A stretch of 64,000 nucleotides of DNA. Origin: Prochilodus magdalenae (Eukaryota; Chordata; Actinopteri; Characiformes; Prochilodontidae). Location of the stretch: contig JAMWET010003186.1 of the NCBI GenBank assembly GCA_024036415.1, forward strand, positions 496,001-560,000, written 5' to 3'. Both the position numbers and the translations under genes were made by a program. The notes below the pieces were generated by a model that was not told the DNA's origin, did not search any database, and was given only the letters and a program-made list of their open reading frames with translations. Positions within the stretch are counted from its first letter, which is position 1, and every line of letters starts with the position of its first letter. This document shows positions 22,745 to 34,155 of this stretch, piece after piece.

Positions 22745-23218
22745 TGGAGAAAATTCCTTGGCACTGGCAGCTCCTAAGTGTTATCCATCAGGATCACCTT
22801 AACACCACGTCAACGTCGCCAAAGACTTTAATGGTGTCGTGCCAGACTGTCATGGAGCAACTTAGAACGGCAGAGGGTCATCTTCAGTGATTAGTCCCGT
22901 TTTGTCTTGGTAGAGGCGACCAACGAATTTGTTTGTGGAGACACCGTGGTCAGCACTAAGATGATGAACAGTTTGCGTCACATGTCCAGGTGGCCTGGTG
23001 TCACTCCACCTTCACCCCTACCTCAAAATCTGCTGGAACTGCGTGAGAATATTCACACAGCATGTGATGGATTGTCACAGGACCCCATTAGGAACCTTTA
23101 CAACTCCATAACGAGACCTCTGCATGTTGTGTGTGTGGACAGCACCAAATTTGTCCTGGTGCTGTCTAATTATGCTGTCTGTATGTGTGGCCCAATAAAT
23201 ATTGCCCATCTACATTTT
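22745..23218 (+). pseudogene. Tc1-like transposase, catalytic-domain remnant
   Basis: The frame near 22818-22970 reads WCRARLSW, then RVIFSD, a stop codon (TAG, 22892-22894), SRF and WRHR-like residues. The stop sits where Tc1-like enzymes have the Glu of the 'F-S-D-E-S-R-F' motif; the Asp is one of the metal-binding DDE residues. Further on, QDPIRNLYNSITRPLH matches the C-terminal 'I-R-x-L-x-x-S-M-x-x-R' block. The element ends with CAATAAATATTGCCCAT. Frameshifts and the stop make it inactive. Confidence 0.75.
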
Positions 23219-23224
23219 TTGTAA

Positions 23225-23480
23225 TTTTTTGTATTTTTGTTTGCTTCTTTCCAATAGCATTTCTGTCTACACTTCCTTCTGTGTGCAACTACTTTTTGGA
23301 GGGGAAAGTATTTTTTATAATACTAAGAACAAACTGTTTTATGCTTCATTTTAAGACTGGTTTGGCCATTTAAATAATTTATTTGTGTTTATAATTTATT
23401 ATAAACACAAAGCCTGTTTCAGGCCTCAATCAGTACTGAAAAGTCTGTTACAGCCCTTCATTAATGTGATATTGGGGTTT
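23225..23480. other. No feature recognised
   Basis: T-rich sequence. A short inverted pair ('TTTGTGTTTATAATTTATTATAAACACAAA', about 23380-23410) forms a 14-bp-arm hairpin. Confidence 0.5.
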
Positions 23481-24250
23481 TTTTTCTTTCTCATTACTTT
23501 GATAAATGCCTTGTAAACACAAGTCACAGCAGTTAATGTATCATCATAATCCAAGATTAGGAAGAACTGGCCGGGCCAATAAATGCAATTATGCACTGAC
23601 CTTGCCAACTCATCCAAACTGTGCTTAATCCATCCCTCTGTACAGCGACAGAAGGTAAACTTAATTAATAACAAAGGCCAGCCCCGTTTTCAACCTGTGA
23701 GCAAATATCAAATCTTAATGCCACTCTGAGAAGTTAAATGCAACTTTATTAAGCTATTATATTTTTGTATTTAGCCCCCACCTCTTTCGGCACAGCTGTC
23801 CTTTAGCGTTTAATTGCAGGTGACATTTCAGGGCATTTGACCACCATAGCTGTTTGGCTCCTTTGCCGCTCAGCATAGCCACGGCCCTTTGAGAGCTCTC
23901 CAGATTGTCTCCTTTAATTTTCTTCCAGATTTTATTTTTAGCTCTCGGGACATTTAACTGATGTTTTCCAGAGGAATATCTAAACTCCCCAGCAGTCTGG
24001 CCCTGCCATTATCAGAGTGATGGTCAATTGAGATGATCAATTTGCATAATGAGGCGTTAAATTGTACCCATCTCACCCCTCCCCCCGCTTCTAGTAGCCC
24101 ATCCTCTGCAGCAAAGAGCTCAGAGTCTTCTCCGGCTTTCACCAGCTTTGACAGTCAACACATTCGACAAATGTCCAACAGTCAAACAGAGCATGCCGGG
24201 AACAAAAATCATTGTCATAGGAAAGAACAGATCAAAGACAAGCACCAGAT
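23480..24250. promoter_or_regulatory. Candidate conserved non-coding (enhancer-like) block
   Basis: Repeat-free, with long balanced stretches such as 23790-23930 and 23990-24180. ATTTGCAT, a perfect inverse POU octamer, lies at 24040-24047 beside TAATGAGG and GATGATCAAT. 'TTAATTAATAAC' sits at about 23660. The minus and plus frames here are short and Ser/Pro-biased without a family match. Its texture strongly resembles vertebrate enhancers of developmental genes. Confidence 0.4.
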
Positions 24251-24480
24251 AAAAGGCTCAAAGGATATGGAATGAATAAATATATAAATGTTTTAGTCAG
24301 GTTTGTATTCTCCAATGCAGGTTTGTTCCATGTGCAATATTCAACTCTACTGCAAAATTCAATATTATGGAGTTAATGACCTCACTAATAAATGAACTCA
24401 TCTGGTTGATCCTGGACATATTCACTCGGGACATTAAAAAGGTCTTAGCTGAATCATAATGGTCTAGAAAATGTTTCATT

Positions 24481-24655
24481 GGTTGGTGGCTCTATTGTGG
24501 TCATTGCAGTCGTTGTAGTCATGTCGGGTGACAAACTGGAGAAACCAGGGCAGGAGACCCACGGTGGAGATGATGCTCCGGTGACTCTAGCAGCTCTGGG
24601 GGCTCCCATGTGATCACTCAGGAGAAATGTTGTTCCTAGACTCAACAAAGAAAAA
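24481..24655 (+). repeat. Fragment of interspersed repeat family B
   Basis: 'GGTGGCTCTATTGTGGTCATTGCAGTC' to 'CTAGACTCAACAAAGAA' is almost identical to 22459-22628 over about 170 bp. It ends just before the second Tc1-like copy. Confidence 0.85.
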
Positions 24656-24674
24656 AACACTCATCACCAAAGAA

Positions 24675-25285
24675 GTAGTGGCACATATAGCTGCACCCAG
24701 AAGAAATCAACTGACAGGAATGAAACTCAGTGGGAAGGTTTGACATCATGAGATATGCCAATAATTCAAGTTTCACAGTTGACTGCGCATGTGATGTAAG
24801 CAAGGACAGGGCTTATTACTGTACCTAACTAACCCAACAGCCACGATTCAGTAAGCTGTGATGCCCTTCATGATATTTTGTTAGTGCCAGCACTATTTAC
24901 TGACATTTGTCACAACGAATGCCTTTAACACCACATCAAAGTCACAAAAATCTGCAATGGTGTCACACCAGGAGTGACTAAGAATGGCAGCCGGTCATCT
25001 TCAGTTACAAGTCTCGTTTTTGTCTTGGTCAGCGCTGAGATGAATGGTTTGTTGTCATAGATCAATGTCCAGAAGTCCTTGTGTTACTCCACCACTAACC
25101 CCTACCACAAAATGTGCAGGAACTGTGTGGAAATATTCAAACTGCATGGGATGAATTATCACACAACACCATTAGGAGCCCCTACAACTCCATGCTGAGA
25201 CATCTGGCATATTGCATTAGCCACACTAAGAGGCACTACTTCAGTATGTGTAGCTCAATAAATATTGCCCATATTTTCTGACAAT
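24675..25285 (+). mobile_element. Tc1-like transposon, second copy (continuous, internally deleted)
   Basis: Collinear with the left and right halves of the 21.7-23.2 kb copy, from 'GCACATATAGCTGCACCCAG' to 'CAATAAATATTGCCCAT'. The segment matching the catalytic motif reads VIFSYKSRF at 24994-25020: Tyr (25006-25008) and Lys replace the Asp and Glu of the family motif, so the catalytic Asp is lost. The region around 24860-24920 lacks the HTH block kept in the first copy. Confidence 0.75.
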
Positions 25286-25689
25286 GAGTGTATAGTGGGA
25301 GGCGATATTTCAGCACTGCAGTGAGAAGAATGAACATCTGTACTGATTGCTGCATTATTTATTTTTACTGACCTGTTACAGTAGAGGAAATATACATATA
25401 CATGTATCTGGTTTTCCTTTCAAGGTTTTCAGTGAGCACAGAATGGCAACTTTTTATCCCAGTCATGTTGTTTTGCAAAGACTTCGCTACAGGTTTGACT
25501 CCAAAATCACTATAGCGCAACAAATGATTGTTTAATGGGCAGTGAGTATCCTTTCCCCTACTGAGAAATCACCATTATGCTACAGTGAATTACTCTGCGG
25601 TGGAAAACTGAGAAGGGCTCAGTGTAGTAGTGGGAGATATACTGGTTCATCTGGCCCACTGTTTGGAATCTTTCTTAAGGTATTGTACC

Positions 25690-26312
25690 ACATTGAACAG
25701 TGGAGATGGCTGAAAAAAACAATGATGCTCTCCTGCCCTACCTTCTGGACTTGTACTCTTCAAGAACTAAGAAACAGGTAGGAAAAAATCATTACAGATT
25801 TCTCATACCCTGGACACAGCCTGTTTTAACTCCTTCCAGCAGGTGCTGCAGACCACTGTATACTAAGACTATCAGACACAGGAGCAGCTTCTTACCTCAT
25901 GCCATCACCCTCATGAATAGCTGATCAGTAATATCTTCTGCGCAGCCATAGCTACTCCTGTTTTCTCCAGATAATTCCAGATAGTTATTTTACCCTGCTT
26001 CACTGACATACCTATTATATTATACGCCACAGGTACTTTCCTATACATGTACATTACTGCTTATTGCACTACCACACATATTTATGTATAATTCTTGTAT
26101 AGTGTGTACTGGCTATAATATGTACACTGTCTATATATTACTTGTCCTTTTATATATTACTGTGTTTATGCAGTATATATCTGTAAATAACATTATATGT
26201 ACACTGTTTGTATATTGGATATAATAGTATACAGAGATACAAACGTCCAAAACCAAATTCCTTGTGTGTGTCAACATACTTGGCCAATAAACCTGATTCT
26301 GATTAGTTATGC
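25690..26312 (+). mobile_element. L2/CR1-type LINE 3' end
   Basis: The frame 25700-25924 has PYLLDLYSSRTKKQVGK, then WTQPV and later RHRSSFLPHAITLMNS and a stop. This is the usual end of L2-type ORF2: '(L)-L-D-x-Y-x-x-R', then 'H-P-G-H-x-x-F-x-x-L-P-S-G-R-R', then 'F-x-P-x-A-(I/V)-x-L-(L/M)-N'. An AT-rich 3' UTR follows. The element ends 'CCAATAAACCTGATTCTGATT', with the short TTCTGATT-type repeat that these LINEs carry instead of poly(A). Confidence 0.8.
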
Positions 26313-26885
26313 CATGGGATACCATAAATGACTGGAGATAACATAACATCTAAACCAGTCTAAAAACTCAGTCAGGAGTGTTTCAGAAATCCCTCATCTC
26401 CCGCTGTGTAGTCAGTTGCAGTCTGAGGTGATGGTAATCCATTTTGTTATCAAGGATGCAAACATCAGACAGATGTATGAAAGGAACAGCCGGTCTCTTG
26501 GGATTAGCCCTTAGCCTTGCATGGACACCAGCCAGCTTGCCGTGCTGTTCCCTCTCGCATCGCCAGCGCCAGCGCCTTATCTCCTACTGATTGTTTGAAT
26601 GATCTGTAATATTTACCAAACAGCCCGTCTGATGCTTGTAGATGTAATCGCTACTGCACCGGACACGTGTGTAAGTGAAATGACTTGATTATATGGACAT
26701 GAAACGACATTTAGCAGCAGTTTTGCTGGGCCCAGAGAAAAAGCTACATGCTTATGTGACAGTGGTTTAATGATATATTGTTCAGTTCTATTTTACTATG
26801 CTTTGCATGCTTAACATTTAAAATATACATCTGTAGTCAAATACTGTATGTTACTTATAAAAAGTGAATGGCAAATCCATAAGTC
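26313..26885. other. No gene seen; possible short conserved block
   Basis: 26440-26700 is less AT-rich than its flanks and contains 'GTAATCCATTTTGTTATC' and 'CGCCAGCGCCAGCGCC' (a 6-bp tandem). Nothing further is supported. Confidence 0.4.
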
Positions 26886-26889
26886 ATGG

Positions 26890-27505
26890 TTAAAGGGAAC
26901 CTATTAGAGTAATTTTCAGTGTTTAGAATTTTATTTGAGGGGGGAGGGTCTGCTACAGTATATTTATTTAACTGCCCCAAAATAGTGTATTGTTTCATCT
27001 GTATTCACCCTCTGTCTGAAACACTTTCTCCTGGGTCTTAATGCCCTGCCTCTCAATGAGTGCAGACTGCTATGACTGGTCAGCTCACCCACTCTGTTCT
27101 GATCAACCACGAGAGTGGCATCCCGCTATAAGTTTTGCCCCCACGCTGCTGTGGTCAGTGGCGTTGGTATTGCTGGATCAGTTTGAGTCAGAGTGTGATC
27201 CTGAAAGTCAGGTAAAATAACTTGGTAGACCTGATTCTTCTTGGCAAGCTCGACTGGAGCAGAGTGTTTCAGAGTGATAAGGATGTACTTTTTTAGCTCT
27301 CGTGTGAAGTGTAAGGACATGAGAGATGGTTTCTCCCCCTGGCATGTACTTTGGGCTTTGTAACTCTTCAGAACACAGGAACAAAAAAGCTACACCACAC
27401 ACCAAATAGGAAAACTGGAAAAGTATAATTTACCAAAGAAACGAGATAAACCTAGATAAATCTAGATAACAAGATACATATACAAGTATCCCTTTTTAAA
27501 GGAAA
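26890..27505. mobile_element. Non-autonomous DNA transposon, family A, copy 2
   Basis: It begins 'TTAAAGGGAACCTATTAGAGTAATTTTCAGTGTTTAGAATTTTATTT' and ends '...TATCCCTTTTTAAAGGAAAC'; the two ends are imperfect inverses. The interior shares 'TTTCAGAGTGATAAGGATGT' and 'TTTTTTAGCTCTC' with 5935-5975, and the left end shares 'TTTTCAGTGTT(T/C)AGAAT(T/G)TTATTT' with 49318-49345. No transposase is present. Confidence 0.65.
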
Positions 27506-27989
27506 CATGTCTGATGCCTTATGGTACTTTCTTCAACCACTGTACAGTTTTTTCTAGTTTTATAATAGAATATTTTAATACATCAAATAAAAAAGAAACA
27601 TCACATGGGCCCTATAAGGAACAGGGCAGGTCTTGGTGAAGCTCCACATGTCCTCCTCAGAAGCACTGATGGAGGATTTCTAAGAAGATCTGAGTGACAG
27701 TGTGATTAATGCAGTGAGAACAGCTGGCTCATGATAGCCTCATCAATGGTCTGTGTGCAATCGTATTAAACAGCTGCTTTTCGCTCTCCATGACATGAAC
27801 TGTAAAGTCTAGAAGTGGAAGATCCAGTGTGTGTTTGAATATAATAAAGATACAGAATAATGAAGTTCAAATTCCCCATCACTGTGTTTTTATACATAGC
27901 GTAATTATGTTAGTGATTTTAGAATAAATATTGTATGCATTATCTCTTAGGATATCTTAATAATTTAATGAATTATTAATTATTAGCCA

Positions 27990-28510
27990 GTTCAAAGGTG
28001 TCACAGGACATCCACAGTAATGCTCCCCTCAAGCTGCGTGCCCGTGCATCCTTGTCCATCAATGAATGTGCATAGAGAAGGTTCTGTTGAGACAAGTGCT
28101 TTATGCACAGGGCGTCTGTGTTTAGGAATGGGTAGCGGGGCTTTACATGGCTGACTGGGGCCTAATTTACCTTGATCAAGGCACAGAGATGCGAAAAGGA
28201 AACAAACTCCAAATGCTGGGTGATTAAGTAAAGGTCACGTACTCGGGAGATTTTCTGCTCTAGTTAAACAGGGACGACATACACACAGCTCCTGCACTGT
28301 AGGGACCGAGGCTAGCATGGCAACATGTGGCGACCCGTCTAGAATTCTCCGCTTTTTCTACCCATACGCCCTCAGGAAATTATTCTTAACATACAGACGG
28401 CTGCAGCGCAGCTCACAATCCATGCCATTAGCATAAAAGAAGAATTGATTATTTTAATGAGAATACTGTAGATGCTGAGATGAGGATGGCATATGAATAG
28501 AGGAGTTGCT
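27990..28510. promoter_or_regulatory. Candidate conserved non-coding block
   Basis: Repeat-free and GC-balanced, with homeodomain-like TAATTTAC, 'TTGATTATTTTAATGAG' and 'CCATTAGCATAAAAG' sites. No protein-like frame is present. Confidence 0.35.
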
Positions 28511-28789
28511 CAGAGCTATATCACTCAGTTTATATCTAGACAAAGCATTCTCTGGAGCAATGCCAGTGAAAAACCACCTTTGGTTTCCTAAAGACCCTTA
28601 CTTTTTTTTTAGCAGGTCCATTTTTGTAAATGAGATGTGTGTATGTGTAACAGTTCTATACCAACCTAAGGTTAGTTCTAGAAAGCCATGCCCAAACCAA
28701 GGACTTTTCTTTTTATGTAAGCTATGGTAATGTAAGCAGACATCAGACATCTTGTAAGCAGTAACTGCAAAACAGACAAGCATAGATGT

Positions 28790-29530
28790 GGCCATGGAGA
28801 CTCTTGAGGAACTAACTAGGGTTCTTCGGAGCCATAATGCTGTAAACAAACCACTTTTAGTTCCATGAAGAACATTTAAATGGAAGAACCTTTAAAGAAC
28901 CACTTTTGTAAATAATATTAATGAGAACCGTTTTAAAGTTACAAGAATTTTCACATATCAGAAAGATTTCGTATCATATTAAAGGTTTTATCTAGAACCT
29001 TACATACAAGCAAAGAGCATTTGCATTTAAAATGTAGGCAAAATCTTTTGCACTGAGGCAAATTACTCACTTATACGTTTTACCCAAATGACAAAACAGA
29101 CTAGATTAGCATACATGCATAGATATACTGTATATACGAATGGCCTAAAACCTTAAAGAATAAAAGAACTAAATAGAATTTTTTGGAACGATGCCATAGC
29201 CATATTCTTCAATGATGGTTCTTTAAAGATAGATTTTTGTAAAGGTGTCAAGTACTTTTCATCTTTGAACAGCTTTTTAAAGTTGAATGAATACTCTCAT
29301 ACTGTAAGATTCTATACCAAAAGGGAAATATTTCAGAACTACATATCCAAGCCAAAAACTTGTCCAGAGACAAATCTTTTGTATAAAGTAATATAAGAAA
29401 TGCAGAAGAAGGACCTACACTCCTTAAAGTGCCAAAAAGTGTTGGCCAAAATGATCAATGCCTTAGAAGAACATAGGCTCCGAATCCAGGGAGCTCTATG
29501 GAGTATTTTTAAAGAACCACTTTTAAAAAG
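28790..29530. repeat. Cluster of AAAGAACC/GGTTCTTT MITE pieces
   Basis: 'GGAAGAACCTTTAAAGAACCACTTTTG' (28879-28905), 'GATGGTTCTTTAAAGATAGATTTTTG' (about 29214-29239) and 'TTTTTAAAGAACCACTTTTAAAAAG' (about 29508-29532) are variants of one palindromic fish MITE in both orientations. They suggest a full element plus nested or fused partial copies. Confidence 0.55.
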
Positions 29531-29534
29531 TCAG

Positions 29535-31980
29535 ATGAGCAGAAAACCGTAATAATAGATTATAACAAATGCCTTTCAGAAAATAGTGTGATTTGTTTCT
29601 GTACATGAACACACATGAAAGCTGAAACTGTATTACTGAAGTACAGGGAATGCTTATTAAGTGCAATCATATCTTACCTGCTTAATGAGTCATGTCCAAT
29701 AAATAATGCATTTATATCAGATGAATAAGTGTTTTAAACTAAACTGTTGTGTTATTAGCATAATAAGGAAGCCTACTGCTGACTTTGAGGATTTCCTCAT
29801 TTGTTCAACAGCATGAAAAGCGAAAGATTAATGTCTCCACCTGAAGAGCCAGAGTCTATCGTCGAACCCTCCCATAGGCGCACAGTCAGTGGTGTAATGT
29901 GTAATGAGGATGCAAGGTCATTTTAGATGACAAAGACTTCAGCCTACATGCCATTACCGTGACTGCTCTTGGTTTTGATGGAATAGATCAAAACCCCTGA
30001 CTGGCAATAACAATCTGTCTCAATGAACCTCGTATACACATGCCTGTTGTGACTATTTGTCTCTTGGACTCTTTCACAAATGATATTTTGCAATCCAATT
30101 CATTCAAGTGCATTTTCCACAGATTGATTGCTAAAACAGCATAAGCCTGTCGAGGCACTAGTTGGGTGATGCAGGTCAGGACTGAGAAAAGAGACGTATC
30201 ACTAGGGGGCACTATTGATATGTGCACTTTAGGCTGGCACCCGGCCGGCACATCTGGAGAATACCATTCTCTTTCATCTCAAACTAATCTTTGGTTTAAT
30301 ATCTCATTTGATAAAAGTGTGAGTGTTAATTTGAGAAAGCAACCCATTTCAAACCTACTCGCTTCTGCAGTCATTCTTCACAATGAGACCAGCCACTGAA
30401 GATGAAACAGAAAAGTTTTGCTATATATATATGTTTATGTATCTCATAGTTGATCGTTTTGTATTCTCAATGGAAAGAGTTTTTAACAGTCACATGTTCT
30501 TTCTAAAATGGGGTGACTAACTTCTGCATAATGGAAATACTGCAGGTACAGTAAAATATCACTACTTGGGTGAAAGACTGTACAATCAGTTAAACCAAGT
30601 CAATTGCTTCTGTATCTGAATTTGGTGCTCCACAATCTTTGATATTCAGATACTAAAATCATCTTCTACAGTAACTATACCTATCACAATCACTACATCA
30701 TTCTTCTGATCACAGTCAGTAAAAGTAAAATTATTTATTATCTATTTATTATATAAAAAAGCAATTACTTTCCACAGTTGTTATTACAATCACAAAACAT
30801 TGAATTAGTTGATTTCCATCTGTTGAATTGCATTAATATTAATTTAAATTGTTATTTAAAAAAAAACAATTGTCTTGCTATATTAACATTAGAGGGCAGA
30901 AATAAGTGATGTTTGTTTATTTGAGCTCAAGCTTTGTGTGTAGGCTGGAAACTATTATGTATTGACAGCTAGAATGATGCAAGGTAGTTAATTGGACAGT
31001 TTGATCTTTAAAGCCTTTAATAACTGAAGGGAATTATAGAAAGCAAAACTAATATTAAATTGTCAATCACAATTATCTATATAGCAAGTAATCCTCAGCT
31101 AAAATTTCACGATCATGGAAAGCTTTACTGAGAACGTTATCTAAATCTATGGTGTAAATTAATGTTTAATGGTTTACTTTTTCACAAACATGCCATATCT
31201 TCTTTTATTATGAAATCAAATCATCTAAGGATATTTTTTTGTTTGAAAATGGCAAATTGAATAAACACATTTCAGTTTATAGTTTTATGTATATTATGGA
31301 ATCATAATTACACAAATACATAAACTCTACATTTGTAATGTAAAAATGCAAATGTTAATATTAAATGACAGCTGATTATTGTAGACATACAGCAGAATAC
31401 AACTACACTCCAATCTTCTTGTACTCCAGGTGACTGTGAAGTCACAGCAGGCCGCTGCTATATCACTGTGATTCACTGGTAATATAGTAAAGTATAGTTA
31501 CTAATAGCCAGTTATATGCTGTAATTTTAGAGGGACAGTTTTGACAGCCTATATAACGACAACACTGAAATATTGACGTCATATTCTATAACCTAGGTTG
31601 CCTCAGCCCCCAGAATAAAGAGCCCTATGTCCATTTCCCCCTTAAATAGCCTAACCATTTTTCTTTTACTGTCATTTCCAGTTCATACAAGTGGAAAAAG
31701 ACTGGTGAATGCTCTCTGCCCTGAGTGTCTCACTACAGAGAGCAACAGCTGACATGCTGTCGTCATGGTAAAGACCTCGAAGCTGCAACAAAGCAATCAT
31801 GGCTAGCACAGCTGTCCTTGCTGGCTACGAAATGCTCCGCCTTGGTAAAATATATATAAATATATATAAAAAACAATTACTTCAGCATATGCATTCAAGG
31901 TCTGAGTACTCATCTCACCCAACAATAATAAGAGGAAATATATAAATAATAAAAGAAAAGAGTCACTGAAGAGGATCTTG
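29535..31980. other. No gene seen; AT-rich unique sequence
   Basis: Small TATA runs occur at about 30422 and 31850-31870 (TATATATAAATATATATAAA). Only short frames are open. 31380-31460 is more balanced. Nothing is called. Confidence 0.5.
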
Positions 31981-31989
31981 CATTAAATT

Positions 31990-32605
31990 TTGAGAGGCTC
32001 TTCTTTTGATGAGGACATCATGCTCAAGTTCCTGATGATTGTGGCAGCTACAAAAGCTTTACTGCTGCCCGCAGAGATGCTCAGAGGTGATGCGGACATT
32101 TCTGGCTGAACTCGAGCTGCTCCGCGATGCTACCACTTTGCTTCACGTGTTAACGCCTACTTCGACAATTTAGCCCGACATTTTGCACTTGACTCTACAA
32201 ATGGAGTCTTGTGCCAGCGAGTGCCTCTATGCTAATACAAACGAATGGAAAATGTACTATTTTGTTTTTATTGCTCTAATACCAGAATCCAAATTAACAA
32301 ACATGTCATGGAGCCATTCTGTTTTCCTTACGCATTAGGAGGCCATGGAGTCCGGGTCATGTTCCTGTGGAGATTCCTTTCCAGAAGCGCCAGGCAAGCC
32401 ATTTGTGCTCCATTTCATTCTGCAGATTTGATTGCTGTACTCCAAGCAATCTGTGTGGAAATAATCTCAGATTATCCTCCCTCGCTAATACTTCACATTT
32501 TCAAAATGGATTTTCCAAGACAAATGCAGCCTCGTCCACAGACTGCAATGACTAGGTCTGTTTTTGTATCGCCAGGTAACTATTAATTCCTTTAAAAAAA
32601 TACAT
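31990..32605. promoter_or_regulatory. Candidate conserved non-coding block
   Basis: Repeat-free and composition-balanced, with 'TATGCTAATACAAACG' at about 32229 and 'ATTAACAAACATG'. A 113-codon plus frame (32245-32586) is open, but its composition is Cys/Phe-rich and shows no domain, so I favour non-coding conservation or chance over a gene. Confidence 0.3.
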
Positions 32606-32613
32606 TTATGAAA

Positions 32614-34155
32614 TACAGTTGTGATGTGCAAAAGTTTGTGTTCCCCTGGTCAAATTAGATTTCATTGATTTTTATTTTTGAATGCAAGTGTTAAAAATTA
32701 CTCTGTTTTCTTCCCTGCCTGTTTCTGTCTTTGTTTCCCTTGCTTCGTGTTCCTGTCATTTTCCATGTGTTTTTGTTTACTTTGTTTTCTAGCTCCTCCT
32801 TGTCTCCACCCTCATGTCACGCCTCTCACCTGTTCCCAGTTTCTGGCTCCAGTGTTCCTTGTTTACCATTTTGTATATATACCCCTCTGTTTGCTCCCTG
32901 TCCGACATTGCTCACATGATTGAGTATTATTATGATATTCTTGTTTCCTGTTTGGTATCCTCTGTGTTCCCTGGTTTTTGTTTTCTTGTCTTCTTTCTTT
33001 ATAACAGACAATCCAGCTCCCACTGTTGCCTCCACTCTCACTCCTGGTAATGTCAGTATATAATACAATAAACAAACTTTGCCTCTGTATCCATGATCTC
33101 TGCTCACTCAATCATTACAAAAATGAATAAAACACTAATTGTGGTTTGAGCAAAAGTTTGGACTCCCTATTCGTTCATTGCTTAGTGACACCATCTTTAG
33201 TAGATATACTGAAAATGCTTTTTTATAGCTAGCCAGGATTCTTTCTACTCCTGTTTTTGGAATTAGTTCTGCTTTATTCTAGGGCTACCTTACATCCACA
33301 GAATGTTTATGACCTACCTTCAACATTTTAATGATATTTAAGTGAGGAGGTTGTGAGGGCCATTCCTATCATGGTGGTTTTTGGGGTAAGTTTTGGAGCG
33401 TTGTCCTGTTGCAAAAGGCAGCATTTTTTTCAGCTGCAGTTTACTAACTGATGGTGTCAGATTTGCATATAGAATTTGCTAATATCAAGTGGTATCTTTT
33501 CTTTCATCTACCCATGCAACGTTTCATGTGCCATTGACTGCCACACATCCTTAACCTTAACAGATCCACTCCCATGCTTAACTCTTGAACTCAGGGGGTA
33601 CCATGTTGGCTGACTGCTAACTTTCTTGATGATGCTAGCTTCAGTGGCAAGTAAGATGGTTTGATATAGCAATTATTCCTCTGGAAATGCTCATTATTGC
33701 TCTAGTTAGGCAATGTGTTCTTCCACACATACATCTTACACATCTCTTTTACACACGTCTTTGATTTGGTTAATGAGTTACAGTTAATTCTTTCTCTTGG
33801 AAAAACTGGATAAGTTTTCAGATTTTGAAATATACTATGGTACATTGTCAAGTTTATCCTGGGTATAGATAAAGTAGCTAGCCTATGAAGAATCAGCTAG
33901 GTGAACCAATTTGCCACAGCTCCACCCTGAGGCAGATTAGTGCTACATCTCTTATTAGTCAAGAACACAAGAGACGGAAGCAAGCTCTGCGATGACTTTT
34001 AATTACTGACATTAAGTAATTAACATTAAGTCACTGTTAATGTGGCCCTCTGTAGCTGTAATATGGGGGATGGGGGATAATTTGCTTCTTAGTTAATTTA
34101 CTTTTGAGACTTTTCATCTGGAAAGTGTCTGTACTTTTGCATGTTTGTGATGATT
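32614..34155 (-). mobile_element. Tc1-like transposon on the minus strand, carrying a solo LTR
   Basis: The left end 'TACAGTTGTGATGTGCAAAAGTTTGTG' and the right end (inverse) 'CACAAACATGCAAAAGTACAG' share TGCAAAAGT, as expected of Tc1-type terminal repeats. On the minus strand at about 33397-33413 the sequence reads QQDNAP, the catalytic-Asp motif of Tc1-like transposases; the frame around it is broken by stops. The length of about 1.5 kb includes 421 bp of later LTR insertion. Confidence 0.7.
32699..33119 (+). mobile_element. Solo LTR flanked by AAAAT direct repeats
   Basis: The 421-bp block has a CT-rich 5' part, 'CACCTGTTCCCAGTTTCTGG', a TATA-like TATATATACCCC at about 32875, 'TGTCCGACATTG', and AATAAA at about 33067, and ends in ATTACA. 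This is the internal order of fish LTRs (promoter, then polyadenylation signal). AAAAT precedes it (32694-32698) and follows it (33120-33124), fitting a 5-bp target duplication. No internal retroelement sequence remains. Confidence 0.75.

Larger units (their letters stand above)
21737..23218 (+). mobile_element. Tc1-like transposon copy, split by a later insertion
   Basis: The left part is 21737-21980 and the right part about 22745-23218. Each aligns by eye with a continuous copy at 24675-25285: 'TTGCACCCAGAAGGAATCAG' and 'GTACCTGACTGATCCAACAGCC' on the left; 'TTAACACCACGTCAACGTC', 'GTCATCTTCAGTGATTAG' and 'CCCAATAAATATTGCCCAT' on the right. About 765 bp of another repeat lies between. Confidence 0.75.

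Noticed and set aside
24033..24275. 80-codon Ser/Pro-rich plus frame
   Set aside because: It overlaps the octamer-bearing enhancer-like block and has a competing frame on the other strand; non-coding conservation is more likely.
32245..32586. 113-codon plus-strand frame
   Set aside because: Cys/Phe-rich without domain or splice support, in a block that looks like non-coding conserved DNA.
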